A DNA stretch of 64,000 nucleotides from Amaricoccus macauensis_A (GTDB taxonomy: Bacteria > Pseudomonadota > Alphaproteobacteria > Rhodobacterales > Rhodobacteraceae), in the NCBI RefSeq assembly GCF_049800915.1, contig NZ_JBNAFY010000010.1, positions 62,001-126,000 on the forward strand, read 5' to 3'. Both the position numbers and the translations under genes were made by a program. The notes below the pieces were generated by a model. It searched no databases. It was not told where the DNA came from and saw only the letters and a list, made by a program, of their open reading frames with translations. Below, piece by piece: positions 8,305 through 17,127 of the stretch. Numbering within the stretch: the first letter of the stretch is position 1; each line of letters opens with the position of its first letter.

Positions 8305-10515
8305 ATGGATCCGATGCAGGAGATCATGCAGATGTTCTTCGTGGAATGCGAAGAACTTCTGGAAGCGATGCAAGAGGGGCTCGAAACGCTCAACGAGCAG
8401 CCCGATGATATCGAGACGGTCAACACCGTCTTCCGGGCAGTTCACTCCATCAAGGGGGGAGCCGCCGCCTTCAGTCTGACTGCGCTGGTCGAGTTCGCCC
8501 ATACCTTCGAAACCACCCTCGATGCGGTCCGGTCGGGCCGGCTTGCCGCCTCCGAGGACGTGCTGCGCACGCTGACGCGTTCGGCCGACGTACTGGGAGA
8601 TCTTGTCGTGGTCTCGCGCGACGGCGGCGAGGTCGACCCCGAACGGGTTCAGGTGCAGGTCGATGCGCTCGTGGCCTTCTGCGACCCGGACGGTGCCAAG
8701 CCCGCCGCGGAGCAACCGGCGGCGGAAGCGCAGGCCAAGGAGGCCGAAAAAGCGGTCGAAGCCGTAGCCGAGCCAGCAACCGCCGCGGAAAGCGACGGAG
8801 CGCCGCTCTGGCGCATCGTCTTCCGCCCGTTCACGACACTCTACGAACGCGGCAACGAGCCCGCGCATATGCTCCGAGAACTGTCCGAACTGGGCGAGGC
8901 CCGCGTCACCTGCGATCTCTCTGACCTGCCACCATTCGCGGAAATCCAGCCCTTGGAAGCCTATGTCGGCTGGGAGATCGAGCTGAGAACCGAAGCTCCC
9001 GAAAGCGCGATCCACGAGATCTTCGACTTCGTCGAAGGGGATTGCGAACTCGGGATCGAGCATGTTCCGAATGGCGGGCAGGATACGGAAGAAGCCGGGC
9101 CGGAGGCTCTCGCGCCGGTCGAGACAACCGCGGAACCGGACGGGGACGTCACGGCGGAAAAGACCATTGCGGCCCCGTCAGCCCCCCCCCAGTCGCCACC
9201 GGCGACGTCTACGCCTCCCCCCGCAAGCGCTGCGGAAAAGGGTGCCCCCCCGGCCCCTAGGAAAGCGGCTGCAGCCCCCGCGGCCGCCGGGAACGGAGGG
9301 GGGGGCGCCACCGCGACAGTGCGCGTGGATCTCGAGCGGGTCGACCGGCTCATCAACCTCGTAGGCGAACTTGTCATCAACCAGGCGATGCTTTCGCAGT
9401 CGGTGATTGAATCCGGTCTCGCCAATTCTTCGGCCATCGCGGTCGGGCTCGACGAGTTCAAGCATCTCACCCGCGAGGTGCAGGAGAGCGTGCTCGCCAT
9501 TCGCGCCCAGCCGGTAAAATCCCTCTTTCAGCGCATGGCCCGGATCGTGCGCGAAGCGGCAGATGCCACCGGAAAGCAGGTGAAGTTCGTCACCGAAGGC
9601 GAGATGACGGAAGTCGACAAGACGGTCATCGAGCGCCTGGCCGATCCGCTGACCCACATGATCCGCAACGCGGTCGATCACGGGCTGGAACGACCGGACG
9701 TCCGGACAGGGAAGGGCAAGCCCTCCGAAGGCTCGATCCACCTCACGGCCGAACACCGTTCAGGCCGGGTGCTGATCGAGGTGGTGGACAACGGCGCAGG
9801 CATCAACCGCGAACGCGTCCTGCAGATCGCCATCGACAAGGGCCTCATTCCGCCCGATGCACAACTCAGCAACAGCGAGATCGACAACCTGCTGTTCCTG
9901 CCCGGCTTCTCCACAGCCCAGACCGTCTCCGACCTTTCGGGACGCGGCGTCGGCATGGATGTGGTCAAACGCTCGATCGCTGCTCTCGGCGGACGGATAT
10001 CGATCACCTCGCAGCCAGGCGAGGGCTCGACCTTTTCCATCTCCCTGCCTCTGACACTCGCCATCCTCGACGGAATGATCGTCAGCGTGGCGGACCAGAC
10101 GGTGGTGGTCCCGCTCTCCGCCATCCTCGAGATGCTCAAGCCCGAAGAAGCCCAGATCCACCCACTCGGCGCGGATGAACGCGTAGTGCAGGTGCGCGGC
10201 GAGTTCGTGCCGATCATCGACGTGGGCCATCAACTCGGTTTCGGCGAGGCCCTGACCGATTTCCAGGACAGGGTGATTCTGCTCATCGAGACCAGCGACG
10301 GCGATCAGCGCGCTCTGGTGGTGGACGGTATCCAGGACCAGCGGCAGGTGGTGATCAAGGGTCTCGAGGAAAACTACGGCGAGGTCTCCGGGATCGCGGC
10401 CGCCACGATTCTGGGCGACGGCCGTATCGCCCTGATCCTTGATACCGATGCCATCGTCTCCGACGCGGCGCGCAGCTTCTCCGCAAGCCGCACCTCCTTC
10501 GCCCTTGCAGGATAG
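8305..10515 (+). CDS. cheA: Chemotaxis histidine kinase CheA
   Basis: A 736-residue cytoplasmic kinase. The N-terminal Hpt domain has the phosphorylated His at residue 47 (AVHSIKGGAAAF). A domain at about 165-265 (WRIVFRPFTTLYERGNEP ... IFDFVEGD) sits where P2 domains lie. It is followed by a Pro/Ala-rich linker (about 280-335), then dimerisation and ATPase domains with MIRNAVDHGLE (N box), DNGAGI (G1) and GRGVGMDVVK (G2), and a CheW-like regulatory domain to the end. It phosphorylates CheY and CheB under receptor control. AAGGAG precedes ATG 8305. The linker coding sequence contains three homopolymer runs: nine C at 9182-9190, seven C at 9245-9251 and eight G at 9298-9305. Confidence 0.96.
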   Translation: MDPMQEIMQMFFVECEELLEAMQEGLETLNEQPDDIETVNTVFRAVHSIKGGAAAFSLTALVEFAHTFETTLDAVRSGRLAASEDVLRTLTRSADVLGDLVVVSRDGGEVDPERVQVQVDALVAFCDPDGAKPAAEQPAAEAQAKEAEKAVEAVAEPATAAESDGAPLWRIVFRPFTTLYERGNEPAHMLRELSELGEARVTCDLSDLPPFAEIQPLEAYVGWEIELRTEAPESAIHEIFDFVEGDCELGIEHVPNGGQDTEEAGPEALAPVETTAEPDGDVTAEKTIAAPSAPPQSPPATSTPPPASAAEKGAPPAPRKAAAAPAAAGNGGGGATATVRVDLERVDRLINLVGELVINQAMLSQSVIESGLANSSAIAVGLDEFKHLTREVQESVLAIRAQPVKSLFQRMARIVREAADATGKQVKFVTEGEMTEVDKTVIERLADPLTHMIRNAVDHGLERPDVRTGKGKPSEGSIHLTAEHRSGRVLIEVVDNGAGINRERVLQIAIDKGLIPPDAQLSNSEIDNLLFLPGFSTAQTVSDLSGRGVGMDVVKRSIAALGGRISITSQPGEGSTFSISLPLTLAILDGMIVSVADQTVVVPLSAILEMLKPEEAQIHPLGADERVVQVRGEFVPIIDVGHQLGFGEALTDFQDRVILLIETSDGDQRALVVDGIQDQRQVVIKGLEENYGEVSGIAAATILGDGRIALILDTDAIVSDAARSFSASRTSFALAG

Positions 10516-10519
10516 CACC

Positions 10520-11017
10520 ATGACGAACAGGACAGATACCGAGAACGCGGAAACCGAAGCCCCGGGAACGGATTCGTCGGCCTATCGCGAGATCGTCTCC
10601 TTCCGGTTGTCGGAGCAGGATTTCTGTATCGACATCATGAACATCCGCGAAATCCGCGGCTGGACACCGCCCACGCCCCTACCGCATTCGCCGGACTATG
10701 TGCGCGGGCTGATCAACTTGCGAGGGTCGGTGCTTCCGATCGTGGATCTGTCACGACGGCTCGGGCTGGCCACCCGCGAGGCGACCTCGCGCGACGTCAT
10801 CATCGTCGTCATGGTCGATGACCAGCTCATCGGCCTCGTGGTCGATGGCGTTTCCGACATCCTTACCGTCAAGCAGGACGAGTTCCAGCCCACCCCCTCG
10901 GTCGGCACGGAGACGGCGCAGGGCTATGTCCAGGGGATCATGGCGGTCGAGGGCCGGATGATCCGGCTTCTGGATCTCAAGCGGGTCTTCCCGACCAAAT
11001 GCGGGGAAGCTGCGTGA
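10520..11017 (+). CDS. cheW: Chemotaxis coupling protein CheW
   Basis: A 165-residue protein made mostly of one CheW SH3-like double barrel starting at REIVSFRLSEQDFCIDI. DYVRGLINLRGSVLPIVDL is the classic CheW signature, and GLVVDGVSDIL follows. It links receptors to CheA. ATG 10520 (MTNRTD) lies just after the cheA stop; the reading frame extends upstream into cheA but that part is not CheW-like. The first ~25 residues are acidic and probably disordered. Confidence 0.95.
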   Translation: MTNRTDTENAETEAPGTDSSAYREIVSFRLSEQDFCIDIMNIREIRGWTPPTPLPHSPDYVRGLINLRGSVLPIVDLSRRLGLATREATSRDVIIVVMVDDQLIGLVVDGVSDILTVKQDEFQPTPSVGTETAQGYVQGIMAVEGRMIRLLDLKRVFPTKCGEAA

Positions 11018-11901
11018 CGCTTGCCGAAAGGCCTCGAAGGACCGCGGCTGCCGGAAGCAGATCATCCCACGAGATTCGGCTCGAACCGCAGGAATTCCAT
11101 CGCATCGCGAAGGCAGTGCGTGAATACGCCGGCATCACCCTGCTCGACAGCAAGATGGCCCTGGTTCAGGCCAGGCTCGCCAAGCGCCTGCGCGCGCTTG
11201 GAATGAGCGAATTCGGTTCCTATTGCCAGTTGATCGAGGGCAGGGGAGAAGACGCGCTTCACGAACGCCAGGAACTCATAACCGCCATTACCACCAACGT
11301 GACGCGCTTCTACCGCGAACCGCATCATTTCGATCTGCTCCGGTCCCGCATCCTGCCGCCGCTGCTCGAACACGCCAGGAAAGGGGGGCGGGTCCGGCTC
11401 TGGTCTGCGGGTTGTTCGACCGGGGAGGAGCCCTACACGATCGCGCTGACGCTCCTCGAGCTTTTGCCCGAAGCGGGGCGCTATGATGTCAAGATCCTCG
11501 CCTCCGATCTCGACCGGGCAGTACTCGCCACCGCCAGCCGGGGGATATATCCCGAGCGCGCCCTTGAAGCGGTTCCGGGCCCCCTGCGCAGGACGCATTT
11601 CGACCCTGTTCCCGGAGAAGGCGAACCGTGTTTTGCGATCGGCTCCACGCCCCGTGCCCTAATTTCCTTCCGTCAACTGAACCTCACGCTTCCCCTCCCG
11701 ATGAAGGGCATGTTCGACGTGATTTTCTGCCGAAACGTGGTGATCTATTTTGATGCAGAGACGGAATTATCCGTCTGGAAGGCATTTTCGGAAAGAATGT
11801 CCCCCGGAAGCTGGCTTTTTGTCGGCCATTCCGAGCGTGTTAATACATTGGCGCTACCTATGTTTCAGAGCGACGGCGTGACCTCCTACCGAAGAGTTTG
11901 A
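11014..11901 (+). CDS. cheR: Chemoreceptor methyltransferase CheR
   Basis: About 295 residues. The N-terminal helical CheR domain (YAGITLLDSKMALVQARL, then ITTNVTRFYREPHHF) is followed by the SAM-binding domain with LWSAGCSTGEEPYTIA and FCRNVVIYFD near the end. It adds methyl groups to receptor glutamates using SAM. GTG at 11014 overlaps the cheW stop in a GTGA arrangement and has GGGGAA about seven bases upstream, so it is preferred to ATG 10999, which lies inside cheW. The receptor downstream ends in a pentapeptide that CheR could dock to. Confidence 0.95.
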   Translation: MTLAERPRRTAAAGSRSSHEIRLEPQEFHRIAKAVREYAGITLLDSKMALVQARLAKRLRALGMSEFGSYCQLIEGRGEDALHERQELITAITTNVTRFYREPHHFDLLRSRILPPLLEHARKGGRVRLWSAGCSTGEEPYTIALTLLELLPEAGRYDVKILASDLDRAVLATASRGIYPERALEAVPGPLRRTHFDPVPGEGEPCFAIGSTPRALISFRQLNLTLPLPMKGMFDVIFCRNVVIYFDAETELSVWKAFSERMSPGSWLFVGHSERVNTLALPMFQSDGVTSYRRV

Positions 11902-11927
11902 GACATGCCGGTATCGGGGGACTCGGC

Positions 11928-12398
11928 ATGGAACACCTTTCGAGAGATGGGCTGGCGCGGCGGACGGCTGCGTCGATCCCCTGCAATCCACGAGTGCAGG
12001 CCCCGCAGGAGCCATCCGGCGTGACACAGCCGCCGCTCGATGAAACCGCCATGCAAGGGCCCCTTCAGGCACTGGCCGAAGAGTTGTCCACGGCCCAGGA
12101 AACCGCGCTCGACCTGCAGATCTCGATCAGTTCGATCCTCGCAAGTCTCGGAGACACCTCCTGCGAAGCGATCTTCAGCCTGCAGGATGTGGACCGGCTT
12201 GCTCAGATCCTCGGCGATCTGTCGACTTTCGCTCAGGCGCTCGCAGCCTCATCGCCGGAAACCTGGCATGTGGACGTGCATTCCGCGGCGAGCCGGCTCA
12301 ACCTGCGCGACTTGGCCCACAGGCTTTGTGGCGATGAGGTCATTCCCGCGGCAAGCCTCGCATCTGCCGACGAAGACAACGACTGCACCTTCTTCTGA
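11928..12398 (+). CDS. Unknown protein in che operon
   Basis: A predicted 156-residue soluble protein I do not recognise. The first ~35 residues are Pro/Arg-rich. Residues about 38-110 look mainly helical (GPLQALAEELSTAQETALDL and onward), and the C-terminus is acidic, ending DEDNDCTFF. It sits 26 bp after cheR on the same strand and before the receptor gene, so a role in signal output, CheY dephosphorylation or adaptation is plausible but unproven. No CheZ, CheX or CheC motif is evident. ATG 11928 has a GGGGGAC stretch upstream; the frame could also begin at TTG 11898. Confidence 0.6.
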   Translation: MEHLSRDGLARRTAASIPCNPRVQAPQEPSGVTQPPLDETAMQGPLQALAEELSTAQETALDLQISISSILASLGDTSCEAIFSLQDVDRLAQILGDLSTFAQALAASSPETWHVDVHSAASRLNLRDLAHRLCGDEVIPAASLASADEDNDCTFF

Positions 12399-12816
12399 CC
12401 GGAGATCCCGTATCGGGAACGGGGACATACGGCCCGCGGAATGCTGCAACCAAGTTTAGAATGTGCCCAGCTACAGATAGATTACGGGTAATCTTTATTA
12501 TGTTGTAATTTGACATGACCACCGGCCTGGAAGCGCGATTAAGCCGGATTTAACAACATACGGAAAGGATGCCGCCATTATCACTGCACCTGCCCGGACG
12601 CATCCGACCGCGACATGTGCACCAGAATGATGAGGGCCCCGTGGACGTGACACCGTGTCTCCGCAACATGCTCCATGGGGCATCGGCCTGGGGTAACGTG
12701 GTGGCAATCCACTTCCTTCCTCTCCCGGTCCATTCATTGACGCCCTGTCAGGTCAACGCTTCATCCGAGCGACTGCGGCCGGGGGCTGGCAAACTTACGT
12801 TTCCGAGGACATTGCG
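12399..12816. other. Intergenic region upstream of receptor gene
   Basis: A 418-bp gap. Just after the stop, TCCCG-TAT-CGGGA (about 12405-12417) is a weak hairpin. From about 12455 to 12560 the DNA is distinctly AT-richer (runs such as TTTATTATGTTGTAATTTGACA), fitting a promoter for the receptor gene about 260 bp downstream. I see no convincing gene in it. Confidence 0.4.
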
Positions 12817-15246
12817 ATGATGAATTCCTTTCCGGCGCGCTTTGGATATCCCGCCATCGCCACGGCCCTCGGCATGCTCACGGCACTCGTGTCGGGCATT
12901 CTCGTGTTCATGGGGCTTCGGGGGGCCGCAGAGCCGGACCTGGTGGCAAGTCTCATCTTTCCAATGCTTCTGGGCGGCGCTGTCTGCGGGATGGCGGGGC
13001 TCGTCTTCCTCCGCGCCAGGCCGACCTCGAATACCACGGCAAGCGAGAAAGACACACGGATTGCCCTCATGAAGGGGTCCGCGTTCAATGGATCCTCCAT
13101 TCCGATGCTCTTGGTGGACCGGGAGCGCAGGATCCTCGACGTCAACCAGTCCTTCCTGGATCTCCTGTCCCGGTATCTTCCGATGTTCCGGCAGTTCTGG
13201 CCGAATATCAGTCCAGAGACGATCGTCGGTCAGTGCATCGACCAGTTCCACCGCGATCCTTCGCACCAGGCAAAGATCATGGCGGATCCCGGGCGTATGC
13301 CTTACCGCGCCGATATTGCCGTGGGCGATTTCAAGTTCGCACTCAGTGTCAGCGCCGTGCTCGACTCCGGCGGGGAATTCGTCGGCTGCACGCTCGAATG
13401 GGTCGATGTCACCGCGGCACGGGTCAACAGCGGGATCATCGAGGCAATTCAGCATAACCAGGGCGTGATGGAGCTGTCGACAAAGGGCGAGATTCTCTCG
13501 GTCAACGAGATCCTGCAGAAGATGCTTGGTTATGGTGCCGCGGATCTCGAGGGTCAGCCTATTTCCATCCTCAACCCCGACCGGAAGGCAGGCCGCGGTC
13601 TCGCCGAGCCGCGCATGTGGGAGGGACTGCAAAAGGGCCAGGGCACCTGCGACAAGTTCCTGGCGGTGGCAAAGGACGGTCGCCGCTTCTGGCTCAACAC
13701 CATGTTGGGGCCGATCTGCGACCAGTCCGGCAAGCCCTACAAGGTCGTGGCCCTGATGAGCGATGTCACTGCGCTCGAGGACATGACCTTCGGTCAGACA
13801 GCCGTCATCGAGTTCACCCCCGAAGGCGAGATTCTTCGGGCCAACAAACCCTTTCTGGACACGGTGGGATATGCGGAGGCCGAGGTGGTCGGCAAGCATC
13901 ATTCCATGTTCATGCCTGCCGAACAGACCACTTCCCCCGACTACAAGCGGATGTGGCAGGACCTGGCCAAGGGCCAGGCACAGTATGGCCTCTTCGAACG
14001 CGTGGCGAAGGGGGGCCGCAAGATCTATATCACCGGATCCTACAGCCCGGTCCGCGACAAGTCCGGGCAAGTCATCCGCGTGACCAAGATCGCCAACGAC
14101 GTGACGGAAAACGAGGTTCAACGCCTCGAGGGCATCGTGCAGCGCCAGCGCACGGAGGCCCAGCAGGCGCAGGTTGTCAGTCAGCTTTCCGCATCGCTTG
14201 CAGATCTCGCGGGCGGCAAGCTCACGACGCGCCTGACCGAAAGCTTCGCGCCCGAATACGAGGAATTGCGCAAGAACTACAACAACGCGCTCGAAGAGCT
14301 CGATTCCGTCCTCGCGACCGCCTTCGTGACCTCGGAAGCGATCCGTGACAAATCTGTCCAGATGTCCCAGGCCTCGGACGATCTGGCCCATCGCACCGAG
14401 ACCCAGGCCGCTGCGCTCGAGCAGGCCGCAGCCTCCCTTGAGGAATTGACAGCCAGCGTGCGTGCCGCTGCGGAGAATGCGGACAAGGCCAATGCGGGCG
14501 TGGCCTCCACTTTCCAGAGTGCCGAGGAAAGCGGACGGGTTGTGCGCGAAGCGGTCGAAGCCATGGGGGAAATCGAGAAATCCTCCGAACATGTTTCCCG
14601 GATCATCAGTGTGATCGACGACATCGCCTTCCAGACCAATCTCCTTGCGCTCAATGCCGGCGTCGAGGCGGCCCGTGCCGGAGAGGCCGGCCGGGGCTTT
14701 GCCGTGGTGGCCTCCGAGGTGCGGGCGCTGGCCCAGCGGTCTTCCGATGCAGCCAAGGAGATCTCCGGGCTGATCTCCACCAGTTCCCGGCAGGTGGGGC
14801 GTGGCGTGGAACTGGTGCGCAAGTCCGGCCGGTCACTGGAGACCATCACCGCCGCGGTGGCGAACATCACCGATCTTGTCAACGGGATCGCACATTCTGC
14901 CCGGGAACAGGCCAACGGCCTTTCCGAGGTCAACTCGGCCGTGACCCAGCTTGATCAGGTCACTCAGCAGAACGCGGCCATGGTGGAGGAAACGACAGCC
15001 GCGAGCCATGCCATGCGCGCCGAGGCCGAAGCGCTGGAAGGTATCGCCATGCGCTTCGAGGTGAAAGAAGGCGTGGCCCGCACCTCCGCGACACCGGCGC
15101 CCAGGCCCGCGCCTTCGAAACCCGCCACACCGCGCCCGGTCAGGGTAGCCGGCGCCCCCTCCCCGTCCCTTCCCCGCCGCAGCGCAAGTGCGGCGGCCCT
15201 GGCGATCGAGGAGGATGAGATCACGGATGACTGGACGGACTTTTGA
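12817..15246 (+). CDS. PAS-domain methyl-accepting chemotaxis protein
   Basis: A receptor of 809 residues. Two membrane segments lie at about 9-30 and 41-63 with almost no periplasmic loop, so sensing is probably internal. About three PAS-like modules follow (about 85-430, with LNPDRKAGRG and VGYAEAEVVGKHH), then a HAMP-like linker and the signalling domain with the hairpin tip DDIAFQTNLLALNAGVEAAR. The last residues, DDWTDF, match the aromatic-x-x-aromatic CheR-tether pattern (compare NWETF). PAS receptors often report redox or energy state; the ligand is unknown. Two adjacent ATGs (12817, 12820) could start it; GAGGAC lies upstream. Confidence 0.93.
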   Translation: MMNSFPARFGYPAIATALGMLTALVSGILVFMGLRGAAEPDLVASLIFPMLLGGAVCGMAGLVFLRARPTSNTTASEKDTRIALMKGSAFNGSSIPMLLVDRERRILDVNQSFLDLLSRYLPMFRQFWPNISPETIVGQCIDQFHRDPSHQAKIMADPGRMPYRADIAVGDFKFALSVSAVLDSGGEFVGCTLEWVDVTAARVNSGIIEAIQHNQGVMELSTKGEILSVNEILQKMLGYGAADLEGQPISILNPDRKAGRGLAEPRMWEGLQKGQGTCDKFLAVAKDGRRFWLNTMLGPICDQSGKPYKVVALMSDVTALEDMTFGQTAVIEFTPEGEILRANKPFLDTVGYAEAEVVGKHHSMFMPAEQTTSPDYKRMWQDLAKGQAQYGLFERVAKGGRKIYITGSYSPVRDKSGQVIRVTKIANDVTENEVQRLEGIVQRQRTEAQQAQVVSQLSASLADLAGGKLTTRLTESFAPEYEELRKNYNNALEELDSVLATAFVTSEAIRDKSVQMSQASDDLAHRTETQAAALEQAAASLEELTASVRAAAENADKANAGVASTFQSAEESGRVVREAVEAMGEIEKSSEHVSRIISVIDDIAFQTNLLALNAGVEAARAGEAGRGFAVVASEVRALAQRSSDAAKEISGLISTSSRQVGRGVELVRKSGRSLETITAAVANITDLVNGIAHSAREQANGLSEVNSAVTQLDQVTQQNAAMVEETTAASHAMRAEAEALEGIAMRFEVKEGVARTSATPAPRPAPSKPATPRPVRVAGAPSPSLPRRSASAAALAIEEDEITDDWTDF

Positions 15247-15358
15247 TCACACGGGCTGACATTTTCCGCCACGGCGGCGGCCATGGACGAAACGGCACCA
15301 GAGCCGGACAGGGTTTCGGCTTCCTTACACTGCGCGAGAACCGATTCCGGGGGCAGAA

Positions 15359-16396
15359 ATGAACACGACCAGGGTGCTCGTTGTCGACGATTCCCCGACC
15401 ATGCGGGCCATCCTCAGGACACATCTCGAGCGGGATCCACAGATCACCGTGGTCGGTGAGGCAGGTGACCCCTACGAGGCGCGCGAGGCGATCAAGGCCC
15501 TTTCGCCCGATGTCGTCACACTCGACATCAACATGCCGCGCATGGATGGGCTCGCATTTCTCGAGAAGATCATGCGGTTGCGGCCGACTCCTGTCATCAT
15601 GGTGTCCTCCGAGGTCTGCGAGGGAGCGGCCGCTTCTATCGAGGCACTGGCTATCGGCGCTTTCGACTGCGTTGCCAAACCCGCCCATGGCGGCCCTTCG
15701 GATCCCTTTGCGGACCTTCCAGCCAAAGTGAAAGCAGCCGCTCGGGCCCCGCGCGACACCCTCGGCGCGGGCAAGCGCCATAATCCGGCCGCTCCCGATT
15801 TTCGTGCCAACGGACGGGTCATCGCAATAGGAGCCTCGACCGGAGGCGTCGATGCCCTGTTCTCGGTGCTCTCGGCCTTCCCCGCCAACTGTCCCCCCAC
15901 GGTCATCACCCAGCATATGCCGGAGAGCTTCACCGCGAGCTTCGCCCAAAGGCTCGACCAGAATTGCGCACCGCGGATCAGCGAGGCGCGTGACGGCGCG
16001 CCGTTGAAGCCGGGCCATGTCTATATCGCCCCTGGCGGCACGATGCATCTCGAGATCGGCGGCGGCAGCCATAGCCTCGCCTGTCGGCTCACGGAGGGCC
16101 CGCTGACATCGGGGCACCGCCCCTCGGTTGATGTCCTGTTTCGATCCGCCGCGCGGCTCGGAACCCGCGCGATCGGTGTGATCCTGACCGGGATGGGGCG
16201 GGATGGGGCCCAAGGGCTTCTGGAAATGCGCCGGAACGGCGCCTCTACATTCGGACAGGACAAGGAAACAAGCCTCGTCTACGGAATGCCCAGAGCGGCG
16301 GCCGAATGTGGCGCCGTGGAGCGAGAACTTCCCCTTGCCGCCATTCCTTCGGCGGTTCTTACCCTCTGCCAGGCAGAAAAGCGGTTGGCAAGATGA
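15359..16396 (+). CDS. cheB: CheB methylesterase/glutamine deamidase
   Basis: A 345-residue response-regulator enzyme. The receiver domain has VVDDSPTMRAIL and LDINMPRMDG with the phospho-Asp. The esterase domain has IGASTGGVDAL (nucleophile Ser), TQHMPESFTASFA (His) and GVILTGMGRDGAQGL (Asp). It removes methyl groups from receptors when phosphorylated by CheA. Start ATG 15359 is preceded by GGGGGCAG. Its stop overlaps the next region as ATGA, coupling it to cheD. Confidence 0.96.
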   Translation: MNTTRVLVVDDSPTMRAILRTHLERDPQITVVGEAGDPYEAREAIKALSPDVVTLDINMPRMDGLAFLEKIMRLRPTPVIMVSSEVCEGAAASIEALAIGAFDCVAKPAHGGPSDPFADLPAKVKAAARAPRDTLGAGKRHNPAAPDFRANGRVIAIGASTGGVDALFSVLSAFPANCPPTVITQHMPESFTASFAQRLDQNCAPRISEARDGAPLKPGHVYIAPGGTMHLEIGGGSHSLACRLTEGPLTSGHRPSVDVLFRSAARLGTRAIGVILTGMGRDGAQGLLEMRRNGASTFGQDKETSLVYGMPRAAAECGAVERELPLAAIPSAVLTLCQAEKRLAR

Positions 16397-16404
16397 GGAG
16401 CAAC

Positions 16405-16941
16405 ATGACCGCCGGCACCAGCCAACCCGAGCGCCTCATTCACGTCATCCAAGGCGATTACGCCGTCGCGCGGGATGACTCCTCCGTTCTGACGGCCATT
16501 CTCGGCTCCTGCGTCGCCGCCTGCATCCGGGACCCAGTTGCGGGCGTGGGCGGGATGAACCACTTTCTCCTGCCGGAATCCCGATCCGGTTCCTCCGATC
16601 AGGTCCTCTACGGCGCGCAATCCATGGAACTTCTCATCAACGCCCTGCTCAAGGCCGGCGCGCGCAAGGAGCGTCTGGAAGCCAAGATCTTCGGCGGCGC
16701 ACGAATGATCGCGGGCCTGTCGGATATCGGCCAAAGCAACGGCGAATTCGCCCGGGGCTTCCTGCGCGACGAGGGCATTCCCTGCCTTGCGGAAAGCATC
16801 GGCGGCACGAAAGCACGGCGTATCCGGTACTGGCCCGCTTCGGGACGGGCAAAGCAGATGCTTCTGGGAAGCGTGCAGGCGATCGCACCGGCTCCGCCCG
16901 TCAAGGCGCCCAAGCCCGCCAACGACGTCGAACTCTTCTGA
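16405..16941 (+). CDS. cheD: Chemoreceptor glutamine deamidase CheD
   Basis: About 178 residues. LGSCVAACIRDPVAGVGGMNHFLLPES holds, within short motifs, the nucleophile Cys (LGSC) and the catalytic His (MNHFLLP). KIFGGARM and a later GFLRDEGIP are typical of the family. It deamidates receptor glutamines and tunes adaptation with CheB and CheR. The cheB stop forms ATGAGGAG with an upstream ATG at 16393; that AGGAG could serve ATG 16405. Either start works, and the difference is four residues. Confidence 0.93.
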   Translation: MTAGTSQPERLIHVIQGDYAVARDDSSVLTAILGSCVAACIRDPVAGVGGMNHFLLPESRSGSSDQVLYGAQSMELLINALLKAGARKERLEAKIFGGARMIAGLSDIGQSNGEFARGFLRDEGIPCLAESIGGTKARRIRYWPASGRAKQMLLGSVQAIAPAPPVKAPKPANDVELF

Positions 16942-17127
16942 TCCCGGAGATCGCACCGCACCCGCGTTGCTTCTCTCGCGCTCCCCTTTGATACGAGGGC
17001 CTGCTGCGGGGCTGTTTTCACGCTTTGGAAACCATTCCGGCGAAGACTTCGACCAAGCACCGGACAGGGACAAATACTTCCGCCATCCCCCGGAATCTGC
17101 CTCCTGGACCATCGAGAAAGGCCACCG

